Shown one piece after another: positions 53,626 to 62,911 of a stretch of DNA of 64,000 bases (the stretch's first letter is position 1; each line of letters starts with the position of its first letter). The notes below the pieces were generated by a model that did not search any database, was not told the origin of the DNA, and was given only the letters and a program-made list of their open reading frames with translations. Where the stretch lies: assembly GCF_050627025.1 (NCBI RefSeq), contig NZ_CP192472.1. One strand, written 5' to 3'. A program made the position numbers and the translations under genes. Source of the DNA: Variovorax paradoxus_P (lineage in GTDB: Bacteria > Pseudomonadota > Gammaproteobacteria > Burkholderiales > Burkholderiaceae_C).

Positions 53626-53838
53626 TTATTCGCGCAACGTGAACACGACCGACAGATAGGAAACCGGCCCGCTCCGAATCTCCTCGATCCCATGCAACGC
53701 GGTCGCCTCGAACAGCAGCGAGTCCCCTGCCCTCACCTCGACCACCCCCCACGGTAGCGGTAAGTGACGTCTCCCGACAGGAAATACAGGAACTTCAAGC
53801 CCGGATGTTGAAAGGTCACGTAGGGATCGGCCCCAGGG
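53626..53838 (-). pseudogene. Decayed direct copy of the XRE-cupin gene 3' end
   Basis: The segment matches 40806-41005 over about 200 bases, including CGAACAGCAGCGAGTCCCCT and TGAAAGGTCACGTAGGGATC-like stretches. Translated, it gives the C-terminal cupin of the XRE-cupin protein ending VVFTLRE-stop, but a shift in a run of G breaks it near 53748. The HTH half is absent. The 190 bases between it and mrr hold nothing recognised. Confidence 0.8.
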
Positions 53839-54035
53839 ATCGCTTCGTCAACCTTTTGCCCGTGCTCCAGTTGGGTTGTCGAGATAGAGCTTCAGCGACC
53901 GGGTGTCGGCCTCGGTAACGGGCCTAGGCCGCGTACCTATTGCGATCGGCCACGCGAGCCAATTGCCGTTCGATCAAGAGCGTCCGGAGGACCCCATAGA
54001 ATCCTCCGCCAACAAAGCACCCAGGTGACCAACCC

Positions 54036-54941
54036 ATGGCGATTCCGGACTTTCAGTCATTGATGCTCCCCGTACTCAAAGAGTCTGCCGCCGGCGAGGT
54101 CCGCATCTCCGACGTTGTCGCCAGCCTAGGCGCCAAGCTCGCGCTGAGCGAGGCTGAACTTTCAGAGCTTTTGCCCTCAGGCAAGCAGACGACGTTCGCC
54201 AACCGCGTGAACTGGGCCAAGAGCTACTTGGGCAAGGCCGGCCTGATCAACCTCACGCGGCGCGCGTACTTCGAAATCAGCGAGCGAGGCGAGGCTGTGC
54301 TGGCCGATCCACCACAGGCGATCAACATCAAGTTCTTGGAGTCTTTTCCCGAGTTCAAAGCGTTTCGCGAAGCTGCCGCAGAGCTCCCGGCTGCCCCACA
54401 GTCCGGAGCTGCGAACTTCAAAGCGCTGGCGCCCGACGAGGTGATCCGCTCCGCTAGCGAAGAGCTTCAGCAATCACTTGGCGCTGAACTGCTCGCGAAA
54501 ATCCTTGACTCACCCCCAGACTTCTTTGAGCGCCTGGTCGTTCAGCTTCTGGTCGCTATGGGCTACGGCGGATCGGCCATCGAAGCCGGTAGGGCCCTAG
54601 GCAAGACCGGCGACGGTGGAGTTGACGGCGTTATCGACCAAGATGCTTTGGGCTTGGATCGAATCTACGTCCAGGCCAAGCGCTACGCAGACAACAAGGT
54701 GTCATCCGGCGAGATTCGCGACTTCTTTGGGTCGCTCGATCGGTTCAAGGCGAACAAGGGACTGTTCGTCACCACGTCGACCTTCTCTCAGTCAGCGAAG
54801 GAAACTGCAGAGATGCTGAGTAAGCGCATCGTATTGATCGACGGGCTTTTTCTCACGCGCCTGATGATCCGATTTGACATCGGCTGTCGCGTTGAGGAGA
54901 TGGTCTACATCAAGAAGCTCGATGAGGATTTCTTCGACTGA
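54036..54941 (+). CDS. mrr: Mrr-type (type IV) restriction endonuclease
   Basis: The protein has 301 residues, the usual length. The N-terminal winged helix (Mrr_N) covers about residues 1-90 (FANRVNWAKSYLGKAGLINL, then RRAYFEISERGEAVL). The C-terminal PD-(D/E)xK domain has GDGGVDGVIDQDALG near 191 and the catalytic QAK in IYVQAKRYADNKVSSGEIRD near 212, with the Mrr-specific FVTTSTFSQSAKETAE. It cleaves methylated foreign DNA. It is 268 bases upstream of the hsd operon, with no gene in that gap; co-existence with HsdM methylation implies tolerance of the host pattern. Confidence 0.92.
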   Translation: MAIPDFQSLMLPVLKESAAGEVRISDVVASLGAKLALSEAELSELLPSGKQTTFANRVNWAKSYLGKAGLINLTRRAYFEISERGEAVLADPPQAINIKFLESFPEFKAFREAAAELPAAPQSGAANFKALAPDEVIRSASEELQQSLGAELLAKILDSPPDFFERLVVQLLVAMGYGGSAIEAGRALGKTGDGGVDGVIDQDALGLDRIYVQAKRYADNKVSSGEIRDFFGSLDRFKANKGLFVTTSTFSQSAKETAEMLSKRIVLIDGLFLTRLMIRFDIGCRVEEMVYIKKLDEDFFD

Positions 54942-55209
54942 GGTTTCCGCCGTTGGACAAAGCGAGCTTAGTGGGCCGAAGAACAGCGATCCGCCAGCGG
55001 AAACAGCCACAAACACGCGGTGCCTGCGGTACTGGCCATAGGTTCGCTTCGCGCCAGATCAAGTTGCTTGCCTTGGTCAGCACGATGACCATAAGTATTC
55101 GACGAGGGCAGCTCATGCTTGCAAACGTCCACGTTGCAACGGTCACAATCTATAGCAACCCGCCACCGCATTGCTTTCCGGCCCCCTAGCCAACGCACGT
55201 TCATCCCTC

Positions 55210-58200
55210 ATGCCTTCATCTAAGTCCACCTACGATCTGCCGCCAGGAATTCCGCGCCTTGTAGTCAAAGAAGAGCATATCGAGTACGGCCTCGTTAACA
55301 AGCTTCAGAACCTAAAATACGAGTATCGCGCCGACATCCGCGATCGCGCCGCACTAGAAAGGAACTTTCGCGAAAAGTTCGAGGCCCTCAATCGGGTCAA
55401 GCTGACCGATGCTGAGTTCGCCAGACTTTTGGATGAAATCGTCACCCCGGATGTCTACACCGCTGCCAAGACCCTGCGGGGCATCAATGCCTTCACCCGC
55501 GACGACGGCACGCCGCTGAACTACACGCTGGTGAACGTCAAAGATTGGTGCAAAAACCACTACGAAGTCATCCAGCAGGTACGCATCAACACCGACTACA
55601 GCCATCACCGGTATGACGTTCTCATCCTGGTTAACGGCGTGCCCTGCGTCCAAATCGAGTTGAAAACCCTGGGCATGAATCCACGCCGGGCTATGGAGCA
55701 GATTGTCGAATATAAGCACGACCCCGGCAACGGCTACACCAAGACGCTGCTCTGCTTCATGCAGCTCTTCATCGTCAGCAACCGCGACCGCACCTACTAC
55801 TTTGCCAACAACAATGCTCGCCACTTCGCCTTCAACACCGAAGAGCGCTTTCTGCCCATCTATGAGTTCGCAAGTGAAGACAACAGCAAGATTACTCAAC
55901 TCGACGAGTTCGCCGAGCACTTCTTGAAGAAATGCGACCTCGGCCGCACCATCAGCCGCTACATGGTGCTGCTCGCGGGAGAGCAAAAGCTGATGATCAT
56001 GCGGCCGTACCAAGTTTATGCCGTTCAGCACATCATCAAGTGCATCGACGAAGACAACGGCAACGGCTACATCTGGCACACCACCGGCAGCGGCAAAACG
56101 CTCACCTCATTCAAAGCCTCTACGCTGCTGAAAGAGGACGACCACATCCACAAGTGTGTGTTCGTTGTGGACCGCAAAGACCTCGACCGCCAGACGCGGG
56201 AGGAATTCAACAAGTTCCAGGAAGGCTGCGTCGAAGAAAACACCAATACAGACGCCCTCGTGCGCCGCCTGCTTTCCGACGACTACGCGGCCAAGGTTAT
56301 CGTCACCACCATTCAGAAGCTCGGGTTGGCGCTGGACGAAACCAGCAGGCGCAACAAGCAGCGGAGTAAGAGCGGCCAGGCCACCTACAAGGAACAGCTC
56401 GAAGCGCTGAGGGACAAACGCATTGTCTTCGTCTTCGACGAGTGCCACCGCTCGCAGTTCGGAGAAAACCACAAGGCCATCAAAACGTTCTTTCCTAAGG
56501 CGCAACTTTTCGGATTCACCGGCACGCCCATCTTCGAGGCCAATGCCTCCTTTCAGAAGATTGAGGACACCCAGGCCTCCATGCGCACCACAGCGGACCT
56601 GTTCCAAAAGCAGCTCCACGCCTACACCATCACCCACGCCATCGAGGACGGGAATGTCCTGCGTTTCCACGTTGACTATTTAAAGCCGAAAGAGGAACGC
56701 GGCAAGAAGACTCCGAAGCCCGGAGAGGCCATTGCAAAGAAGGCCGTCATCGAGACCATATTCGCCAAACACAATGCCGCCACCGGCGAACGCCGCTTCA
56801 ATGCCATCCTCGCGACTGCGTCCATCAACGACGCCATCGAATACTACGTGCTGTTTAAGACCATGCAGGCGGACAGACAGGCCGCCGATGCCGACTTCAA
56901 GCCGCTGAATATCGCCTGCGTCTTCTCCCCGCCTGCCGAGGGCGACCCAGATGTGAAGCAGATCCAGGAGGACCTGCCGCAGGAGCAGGCGGACAACGAA
57001 GAGGATCCCGAGCGGAAGAAAGCCGCGCTCAAGACCATCGTTGCCGACTACAACGCCCGATACGGTACCAGCCACCGCCTGAGCGAGTTTGATCTCTATT
57101 ACCAGGACGTGCAAAAGCGCATCAAAGACCAGCAGTGGCCGAATGCCGACTATCCCCCGGCGCAAAAGATCGACATCACGATCGTGGTGGACATGCTGCT
57201 TACCGGCTTCGATTCGAAGTTCCTGAATACGTTGTATGTGGACAAGAACCTCAAGCATCACGGCCTCATTCAGGCCTTCTCTCGCACCAACCGCGTGCTC
57301 AACGGCACCAAGCCCTACGGCAACATCCTCGACTTCCGTCAGCAGCAGGATTCAGTGGACGCTGCCATTGCCCTTTTTTCTGGCGAGAAGACCAGCGAAC
57401 AGGCCCGCGAAATCTGGCTGGTGGACAAAGCGCCCGTCGTCATCCAGAAGCTGGGGAACGCTGTGCAGAAGCTCGACGGCTTCATGAAGTCCCAGGGCCT
57501 AGTCTGCACGCCCTCCGCGGTGGCCAATCTGAAGGGCGACGAGGCCCGCGCCGCCTTCATCACCCACTTCAAGGAAGTTCAGCGGCTCAAGACCCAGCTA
57601 GACCAATACACCGACCTGACAGGGGACAACAGAGCCGCTATCGAGCAGGTGCTGCCCGACGAAAAACTGCGCGGCTTCAAAGGCCAGTATCTGGAAACCG
57701 CGAAGCGGCTCAGGGCACAGCAGGGCAGTCGCGGCGAAAAAGGTGATGGACCCGGCTCCGATGACCCCGTGGACCAGCTCGACTTCGAGTTTGTCCTCTT
57801 CGCCTCCGCCGTCATCGACTACGACTACATCGTGGGCCTCATCGCCAAGTTCTCAGCCAGGGGGCCAGGCAAGTCGAAGATGACCCGCGAGGAACTCATC
57901 GGCCTCGTCAGCGCCGACGCCAAGTTCATGAATGAGCGCGACGACATCGCCGAATTCATCGCCACGCTGAAGGCCGGCGAGGGTCTCTCTGAGGCCGCCA
58001 TTCGCGAGGGCTACGTCCGCTTCAGGGCCGAAAAGAACGCCAAGGAACTCGCCACTATCGCAGCGAAACACGGCCTCGCCATGGCTGCCCTGCAAAACTT
58101 TGTGGACCGCATCCTCGACCGCATGATCTTCGATGGCGAGCAGCTCAGCGACCTCATGGCCCCGCTTGACCTCGGGTGGAAAGCCCGCACACAGGCCGAG

Positions 58201-58287
58201 CTTGGCCTAATGGAAGACCTGCACCCCCTCCTTACTAAACGCGCCGGTGGCCGCGACATTTCAGGACTCAGCGCGTATGAGCAGTAA
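55210..58287 (+). CDS. hsdR: Type I restriction enzyme R subunit
   Basis: The protein has 1025 residues from the ATG at 55210; a TTG 13 codons upstream is less likely. The N-terminal nuclease has the D-x(n)-ELK motif in YDVLILVNGVPCVQIELKTL near 134-151. The SF2 translocase has Walker A WHTTGSGKTLTS near 289-300, DECHRSQFG near 410, FGFTGTPIF, and the motif VI region IQAFSRTNRV. It would translocate and cut unmodified DNA in complex with HsdM and HsdS. The stop overlaps hsdS by 11 bases. No frameshift is seen. Confidence 0.95.
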   Translation: MPSSKSTYDLPPGIPRLVVKEEHIEYGLVNKLQNLKYEYRADIRDRAALERNFREKFEALNRVKLTDAEFARLLDEIVTPDVYTAAKTLRGINAFTRDDGTPLNYTLVNVKDWCKNHYEVIQQVRINTDYSHHRYDVLILVNGVPCVQIELKTLGMNPRRAMEQIVEYKHDPGNGYTKTLLCFMQLFIVSNRDRTYYFANNNARHFAFNTEERFLPIYEFASEDNSKITQLDEFAEHFLKKCDLGRTISRYMVLLAGEQKLMIMRPYQVYAVQHIIKCIDEDNGNGYIWHTTGSGKTLTSFKASTLLKEDDHIHKCVFVVDRKDLDRQTREEFNKFQEGCVEENTNTDALVRRLLSDDYAAKVIVTTIQKLGLALDETSRRNKQRSKSGQATYKEQLEALRDKRIVFVFDECHRSQFGENHKAIKTFFPKAQLFGFTGTPIFEANASFQKIEDTQASMRTTADLFQKQLHAYTITHAIEDGNVLRFHVDYLKPKEERGKKTPKPGEAIAKKAVIETIFAKHNAATGERRFNAILATASINDAIEYYVLFKTMQADRQAADADFKPLNIACVFSPPAEGDPDVKQIQEDLPQEQADNEEDPERKKAALKTIVADYNARYGTSHRLSEFDLYYQDVQKRIKDQQWPNADYPPAQKIDITIVVDMLLTGFDSKFLNTLYVDKNLKHHGLIQAFSRTNRVLNGTKPYGNILDFRQQQDSVDAAIALFSGEKTSEQAREIWLVDKAPVVIQKLGNAVQKLDGFMKSQGLVCTPSAVANLKGDEARAAFITHFKEVQRLKTQLDQYTDLTGDNRAAIEQVLPDEKLRGFKGQYLETAKRLRAQQGSRGEKGDGPGSDDPVDQLDFEFVLFASAVIDYDYIVGLIAKFSARGPGKSKMTREELIGLVSADAKFMNERDDIAEFIATLKAGEGLSEAAIREGYVRFRAEKNAKELATIAAKHGLAMAALQNFVDRILDRMIFDGEQLSDLMAPLDLGWKARTQAELGLMEDLHPLLTKRAGGRDISGLSAYEQ

Positions 58288-59590
58288 AACGAAAACCACC
58301 GCTGCCAAAGATGAGGCCACGCCTGGGCTCGTACCGAAGCTAAGGTTTCCCGAATTTCGGAAAGCGGAAGGATGGAAATCTATACCCTTAGATCGTCTGG
58401 CGATCAATAGCAAGCAGAAAAATAGAGATGAAAAGATTGATCGTGTGTTGACCAACTCTGCAGAGTTTGGCGTAGTAGATCAGCGAGATTTTTTTGATAA
58501 GGATATCGCTACGCAAGGCAAGCTCGACGGCTATTTTATTGTTGAGCTGGGCAGCTACGTCTACAACCCACGCATATCGTCAACAGCGCCCGTAGGTCCC
58601 ATATCGAAGAACAAAATTGGCACAGGGGTAATGTCACCCCTGTATACAGTCTTTAAATTCAAAGGCGGCAACGACGATTTTTACGAACATTTTTTCAAGA
58701 CGACGGGGTGGCATGCCTACATGCGGCAAGCATCCAGCACGGGTGCGCGTCACGATAGGATGGCCATATCGGGCGACAACTTTATGGCAATGCCTTTGCC
58801 CGTACCATCACTCGCCGAACAGAAAAAAATCGCCAAGTGCTTGACTTCGTTAGAGGAGCTGATCGCCGCGCAAGCGCGAAAAGTAGATGCTCTAAAATCC
58901 CACAAAAAAGGGCTGATGCAGCAGCTTTTCCCCCGCCGAGGAGAAACTCGACCACGCCTTCGCTTTCCTGAATTCCAAAACGCCCGAGACTGGGAAACGA
59001 AACGGATCGATGAACGTGGGGAAGTGCTCGCGGGCAAAGCATTGGCAGTCGATGCCCCTGGCTCACTGCGACCATACCTGCGAACGAAGAACGTCTTGGA
59101 TGGCACGATCGATCTATCAGACGTGCTCATGATGCCGATGACCGACACGGAGTTCAGTCGATTTGAGATTCTTGATGGAGACGTTTTGTTGAACGAGGGG
59201 CAATCGTTGGCACTCGTTGGCCGTGCTTCAATTTACCGCGGCGAGCTTGGTCAACGATGCGCGATGCAGAACCAGTTACTGCGCTTTCGGGCTTACCCGT
59301 CAACCTGTCCAGAGTTCGCTGCACAAGCATTCCGGCAATGCCAGAAAGATGGGACGTTCGCGAGCATTGCGACCCAAACAACTTCAGTGGCTCATCTTGG
59401 CAGTTCGAGGTTCAGTGCGCTTACGTTGGCTTGGCCCCGCCTGCTCGCCGAACAACAACGCATTGCCAAATGCCTAACAAGCCTCGACACCCTAGTCACC
59501 AACGAAGCCCGACGGCTTCAAGCCCTCAAAACTCACAAGAAAGGGTTGATGCAGCAGCTCTTCCCATCCACGGGTGAGGTGGAGGCATGA
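58277..59590 (+). CDS. hsdS: Type I specificity subunit
   Basis: The product has 437 residues from MSSKTKTTAAKDE at 58277. It has two target-recognition domains, each followed by a conserved helical spacer: LAEQKKIAKCLTSLEELIAA ending HKKGLMQQLFPRRGE in the middle, and LAEQQRIAKCLTSLDTLVTN ending HKKGLMQQLFPSTGE at the C terminus. This duplication is diagnostic of HsdS. The first TRD is AT-richer than the flanking genes, as expected for swapped recognition domains. The stop overlaps the prrC start (ATGA). Confidence 0.95.
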   Translation: MSSKTKTTAAKDEATPGLVPKLRFPEFRKAEGWKSIPLDRLAINSKQKNRDEKIDRVLTNSAEFGVVDQRDFFDKDIATQGKLDGYFIVELGSYVYNPRISSTAPVGPISKNKIGTGVMSPLYTVFKFKGGNDDFYEHFFKTTGWHAYMRQASSTGARHDRMAISGDNFMAMPLPVPSLAEQKKIAKCLTSLEELIAAQARKVDALKSHKKGLMQQLFPRRGETRPRLRFPEFQNARDWETKRIDERGEVLAGKALAVDAPGSLRPYLRTKNVLDGTIDLSDVLMMPMTDTEFSRFEILDGDVLLNEGQSLALVGRASIYRGELGQRCAMQNQLLRFRAYPSTCPEFAAQAFRQCQKDGTFASIATQTTSVAHLGSSRFSALTLAWPRLLAEQQRIAKCLTSLDTLVTNEARRLQALKTHKKGLMQQLFPSTGEVEA

Positions 59591-60807
59591 ATCATGAGAT
59601 CCTCGCCAAAGAGCTAATTGGTGCCAATGAGCGTATTGTGCTGATCTACGCATTTAACGCGACTGGAAAGACGAGGCTTTCTGTTGCATACAAAGACGCC
59701 ACCAAGAGCGGTGACGGCAGCCACGCGGGCGTCTACTACAACGCGTACAGCGAAGACCTCTTTGTATGGGATAACGACCCAGAAAATGGTGAAACGAAAA
59801 TTCTACTCGACATTCGAAAGAGCAGCTTAAATCGTTTCCACAGCTCACTAACTGAAGACGACATCCGGGACAAGCTCAACCGCTTTCATCCCAGTTACCG
59901 GTTTGATTTTATTCCTCACGAAAACCCCGAGGACGGCATCAGGTCCGTGATGTTCTTCCACGAAGTTACCGATTCAGAGGATCCAAACAAGATTTCCAAA
60001 ATGCCTTTCAAGATTTCACGAGGTGAAGAGAGGATTTTCGTTTGGTGCTTCTTCCTCGCACTCTTCGAAGTCGAAGGATGGGCGGACAAGCAATCCTCCC
60101 ATTTCTTCATTGATGATCCCGTTTCAAGTCTGGACGATCACAACATCTTCATCACTGCTTCCACGATCTACGACTTGATCGAAGAGCATTACGAGAAGAG
60201 AAAATTTGTCATCACAACGCACCACATTGGCCTTTTCTCGATTTTATCGGACATGCTGACGAAGGGGGAAAAAGCTTCCAAGTTTAAAAAGCTGACCCGC
60301 ATCTGCACACTCAGTCTCAAGAACAAAGAAGTCTCATTGGAGAGCTCCCGGAACGATGTATTCCTCTATCACCTCCGAATTCTCCAAGTGCTGGACCAAG
60401 CGCACGCTGCTGGCGAGATCAAGGCCTACCATTTCGCCCTTCTCCGTCAAGTTCTCGAGAATGTCGCGTCATTCCTCGGAGTGAGTCAATTTAGCTACGT
60501 TCTAAAACAGATCGGAATTGATGATGAGGACGAAGTCGCCACTATCATTAACACACTGTCTCACAGGAAGGTTTATTACTTTGAATCTGATGACCTTAAT
60601 TCTGATTCGCTCGCAACTTTTGAAAAGGTGTTCACCGGCGTGAAACAGAAATACCAGTTCGTGTTGCACACGCCTGTGGCTGCGATTCCAATTCAGCTCT
60701 CCGAAAGTCCTGCGGTAAAAATTTCGACAGGATCTGTCAAAGCAGCAGTGACAAAGACTGAAGTTAAAGCAGCCAGGAAAGCCCCCACCAAAGCGACGAA
60801 AGCATGA
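59587..60807 (+). CDS. prrC: PrrC-type anticodon nuclease
   Basis: The protein has 406 residues, close to E. coli PrrC (396). It has an ABC-type NTPase: Walker-A-like YAFNATGKTRLS (21-32), signature ISRGEE (143-148), Walker B FIDDPVSSLDD (174-184) and TTHH (210-213). The C-terminal nuclease triad is visible as R287-x3-E291 and H326 (LLRQVLEN; NTLSHRK), matching Arg-Glu-His of PrrC. It is locked in the hsd operon by ATGA overlaps on both sides, as in E. coli prr, where the restriction complex keeps the tRNA-Lys-cleaving enzyme silent until a phage inhibits restriction. The C-terminal 40 residues are Lys/Ala-rich. Confidence 0.92.
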   Translation: MNHEILAKELIGANERIVLIYAFNATGKTRLSVAYKDATKSGDGSHAGVYYNAYSEDLFVWDNDPENGETKILLDIRKSSLNRFHSSLTEDDIRDKLNRFHPSYRFDFIPHENPEDGIRSVMFFHEVTDSEDPNKISKMPFKISRGEERIFVWCFFLALFEVEGWADKQSSHFFIDDPVSSLDDHNIFITASTIYDLIEEHYEKRKFVITTHHIGLFSILSDMLTKGEKASKFKKLTRICTLSLKNKEVSLESSRNDVFLYHLRILQVLDQAHAAGEIKAYHFALLRQVLENVASFLGVSQFSYVLKQIGIDDEDEVATIINTLSHRKVYYFESDDLNSDSLATFEKVFTGVKQKYQFVLHTPVAAIPIQLSESPAVKISTGSVKAAVTKTEVKAARKAPTKATKA

Positions 60808-62417
60808 GCGAGACCAATCAAAAACAACTGGGCAACACACTCTGGAGCATCGCCGACAAACTGCGTGGGGCCATGGATGCGGACGACTTCCGCGACTACA
60901 TGCTGTCCTTCCTTTTCCTTCGCTACCTTTCCGACAACTACGAGACGGCGGCGAGGAAGGAACTGGGTAGGGATTACCCAGATGTAGACGGGAACTCCCG
61001 CATCGTGCCGTTGGCTGTTTGGTATGCAGCCAACGTGGACGACATCCCAGCGTTTGAGAAGCAGATGCGCCGCAAGGTGCACTACGTCATTCAGCCCGCC
61101 CACCTCTGGAACAGCATCGCCAACCTAGCCCGCACCCAGGCCGCAGAGCTGCTGAGCACGCTGCAAGCTGGCTTCAAGTACATCGAAACGGAGTCCTTTG
61201 AAAGCACTTTCCAGGGCTTGTTCTCCGAGATCGACCTAAGTTCCCCAAAGTTAGGCAAGTCATACTCCGAGCGGAATGCCAAGCTCTGCACCATCATCCA
61301 GAAGATCGCCGAAGAGCTGGCTGAATTCTCTACGAGCATCGACGCGCTGGGAGATGCGTATGAATACCTGATCGGCCAGTTTGCCGCCGGGTCTGGCAAA
61401 AAGGCGGGCGAGTTCTACACCCCGCAGCAGATTTCCGACATCCTTTCTGCCATCGTCACGCTCGACAGCCAGGAACCAAAAACCGGCACCAAGAAGCGGC
61501 TGGAAAGCGTGCTGGACTTCGCTTGTGGTTCCGGCTCGCTGCTGCTTAACGTGCGCAAGAAGGTGGCCAAGGCGGGCGGCACCATCGGCAAGATTTTTGG
61601 TCAAGAGAAGAACATCACGACCTACAACCTCGCACGCATGAACATGCTGCTGCACGGGGTGAAGGACACGGAATTTGAGATCTTCCACGGCGACACCTTG
61701 CTGAACCAGTGGGACATGATGCGGGAGCAGAATCCGGCCAAGAAGCCGAGCTTTGATGCCATCGTCGCCAATCCGCCCTTTAGCTACCGCTGGGAGCCGA
61801 CGGACGAGCTGGCTGACGACGTGCGCTTCAAGAGCCACGGCCTCGCGCCCAAGTCCGCTGCCGACTTTGCCTTCCTGCTGCACGGCTTCCACTACCTAAA
61901 AGACGAAGGCGTGATGGCCATCATCCTGCCGCACGGCGTGCTGTTCCGGGGCGGGGCGGAAGAACGCATCCGCGCCGAGCTGCTGAAAGCCGGGCACATT
62001 GACACGGTGATCGGCCTACCACCCAACCTGTTCTATTCCACCGGCATACCGGTGTGCATCCTAGTGCTGAAAAAGTGCAAGAAGCCGGACGACGTGCTGT
62101 TCATCAACGCCGCCGGGCACTTCGACAAAGGCAAGCGCCAGAACCAGCTGACCAACGAGCACATCGCCAAAATCATCAAGACCTACCAGTTCCGTGAGGA
62201 AGAGCCACGCTACTCACGGAAGGTAGGGACGGCCGAGATCGAGAAAAACAACTTCAATCTGAACATCTCGCGCTATATCAGTACGGGGGCGAACGAGACG
62301 GAAATTGTTTTGGCTGAGACGCACCAAGAGCTGGTGAAGATTGAAAAAGCGATTGCGGCGGCGACAGCCAAGCACAACGCATTCTTGAGAGAACTCAAAT
62401 TGAAGCCCTTGCCATAA
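60804..62417 (+). CDS. hsdM: Type I DNA methyltransferase subunit
   Basis: The protein has 537 residues. The N-terminal HsdM domain (KLRGAMDADDFRDYMLSFLF) is followed by an N6-adenine methylase: EFYTPQQISDIL, SAM motif DFACGSGSLLLNV near 238, and catalytic NPPF near 322 (VANPPFSYRWEPTDELADDV). It modifies the site read by HsdS and is needed for restriction too. It is the last of the four overlapping genes; its start overlaps prrC by four bases. Motifs are intact. Confidence 0.96.
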   Translation: MSETNQKQLGNTLWSIADKLRGAMDADDFRDYMLSFLFLRYLSDNYETAARKELGRDYPDVDGNSRIVPLAVWYAANVDDIPAFEKQMRRKVHYVIQPAHLWNSIANLARTQAAELLSTLQAGFKYIETESFESTFQGLFSEIDLSSPKLGKSYSERNAKLCTIIQKIAEELAEFSTSIDALGDAYEYLIGQFAAGSGKKAGEFYTPQQISDILSAIVTLDSQEPKTGTKKRLESVLDFACGSGSLLLNVRKKVAKAGGTIGKIFGQEKNITTYNLARMNMLLHGVKDTEFEIFHGDTLLNQWDMMREQNPAKKPSFDAIVANPPFSYRWEPTDELADDVRFKSHGLAPKSAADFAFLLHGFHYLKDEGVMAIILPHGVLFRGGAEERIRAELLKAGHIDTVIGLPPNLFYSTGIPVCILVLKKCKKPDDVLFINAAGHFDKGKRQNQLTNEHIAKIIKTYQFREEEPRYSRKVGTAEIEKNNFNLNISRYISTGANETEIVLAETHQELVKIEKAIAAATAKHNAFLRELKLKPLP

Positions 62418-62911
62418 CCACTCACACGGACCAGTCCCGCGCAAGCTTCAGCTTGGGCCTGCGCGAAGAGGGGCGCGTTGGTGCAGGTCTTGTCCAACTC
62501 GAAGCGCCTTCAACGCAACCGCTGCGGGTCGGCAAAGTAACGGGCATACGGCTGGACCTCGATAGGGTCCCGCACGGCGGCTCCGACGGCAAGACAACCG
62601 GCCAGGGTCACAGCGACGAGTCGGCTGGCCCAACCCCAGGCGCATTTACGAGCCGGAACTGCCGATGGTTGTTCAGCCGCGAGCCTTGGCGATTGAAAAA
62701 TCACCGGAGATTTGTGAATCATTCTCTAACGGCTGCAGCGCTCGTCTTCCCCTGCCCCTTCCCCGGTTCTCCCTCACCAGAGCTTCTGGGAGTCCGTGTG
62801 ACTCTGGGAGCACGAGCTTCGCCTTCAGCCTGCGAAAATTGCAGCCCGATTGCTGCGGGCACTTGAGCGCACCCAAGAAGGATCTGAGTGTGCCAGTTCA
62901 TCCGCTTGTGC
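62418..62911 (-). other. Region without an intact gene; possible lipoprotein remnant
   Basis: On the minus strand a frame reads ASRLVAVTLAGCLAVGAAVR, then PIEVQPYARYFADPQRLR-stop, then FELDKTCTNAPLFAQAQAEA in the same frame. The stretch LVAVTLAGC looks like a lipobox and the text after the TGA continues plausibly, so this may be a small lipoprotein gene broken by a nonsense codon. Otherwise I see nothing in the interval, and its end opposes the next gene. Confidence 0.3.

Noticed and set aside
52616..53659. A 347-codon plus-strand frame after the PLD gene
   Set aside because: It is antisense to the recognisable methylase relic and has an Arg-rich, low-complexity middle.
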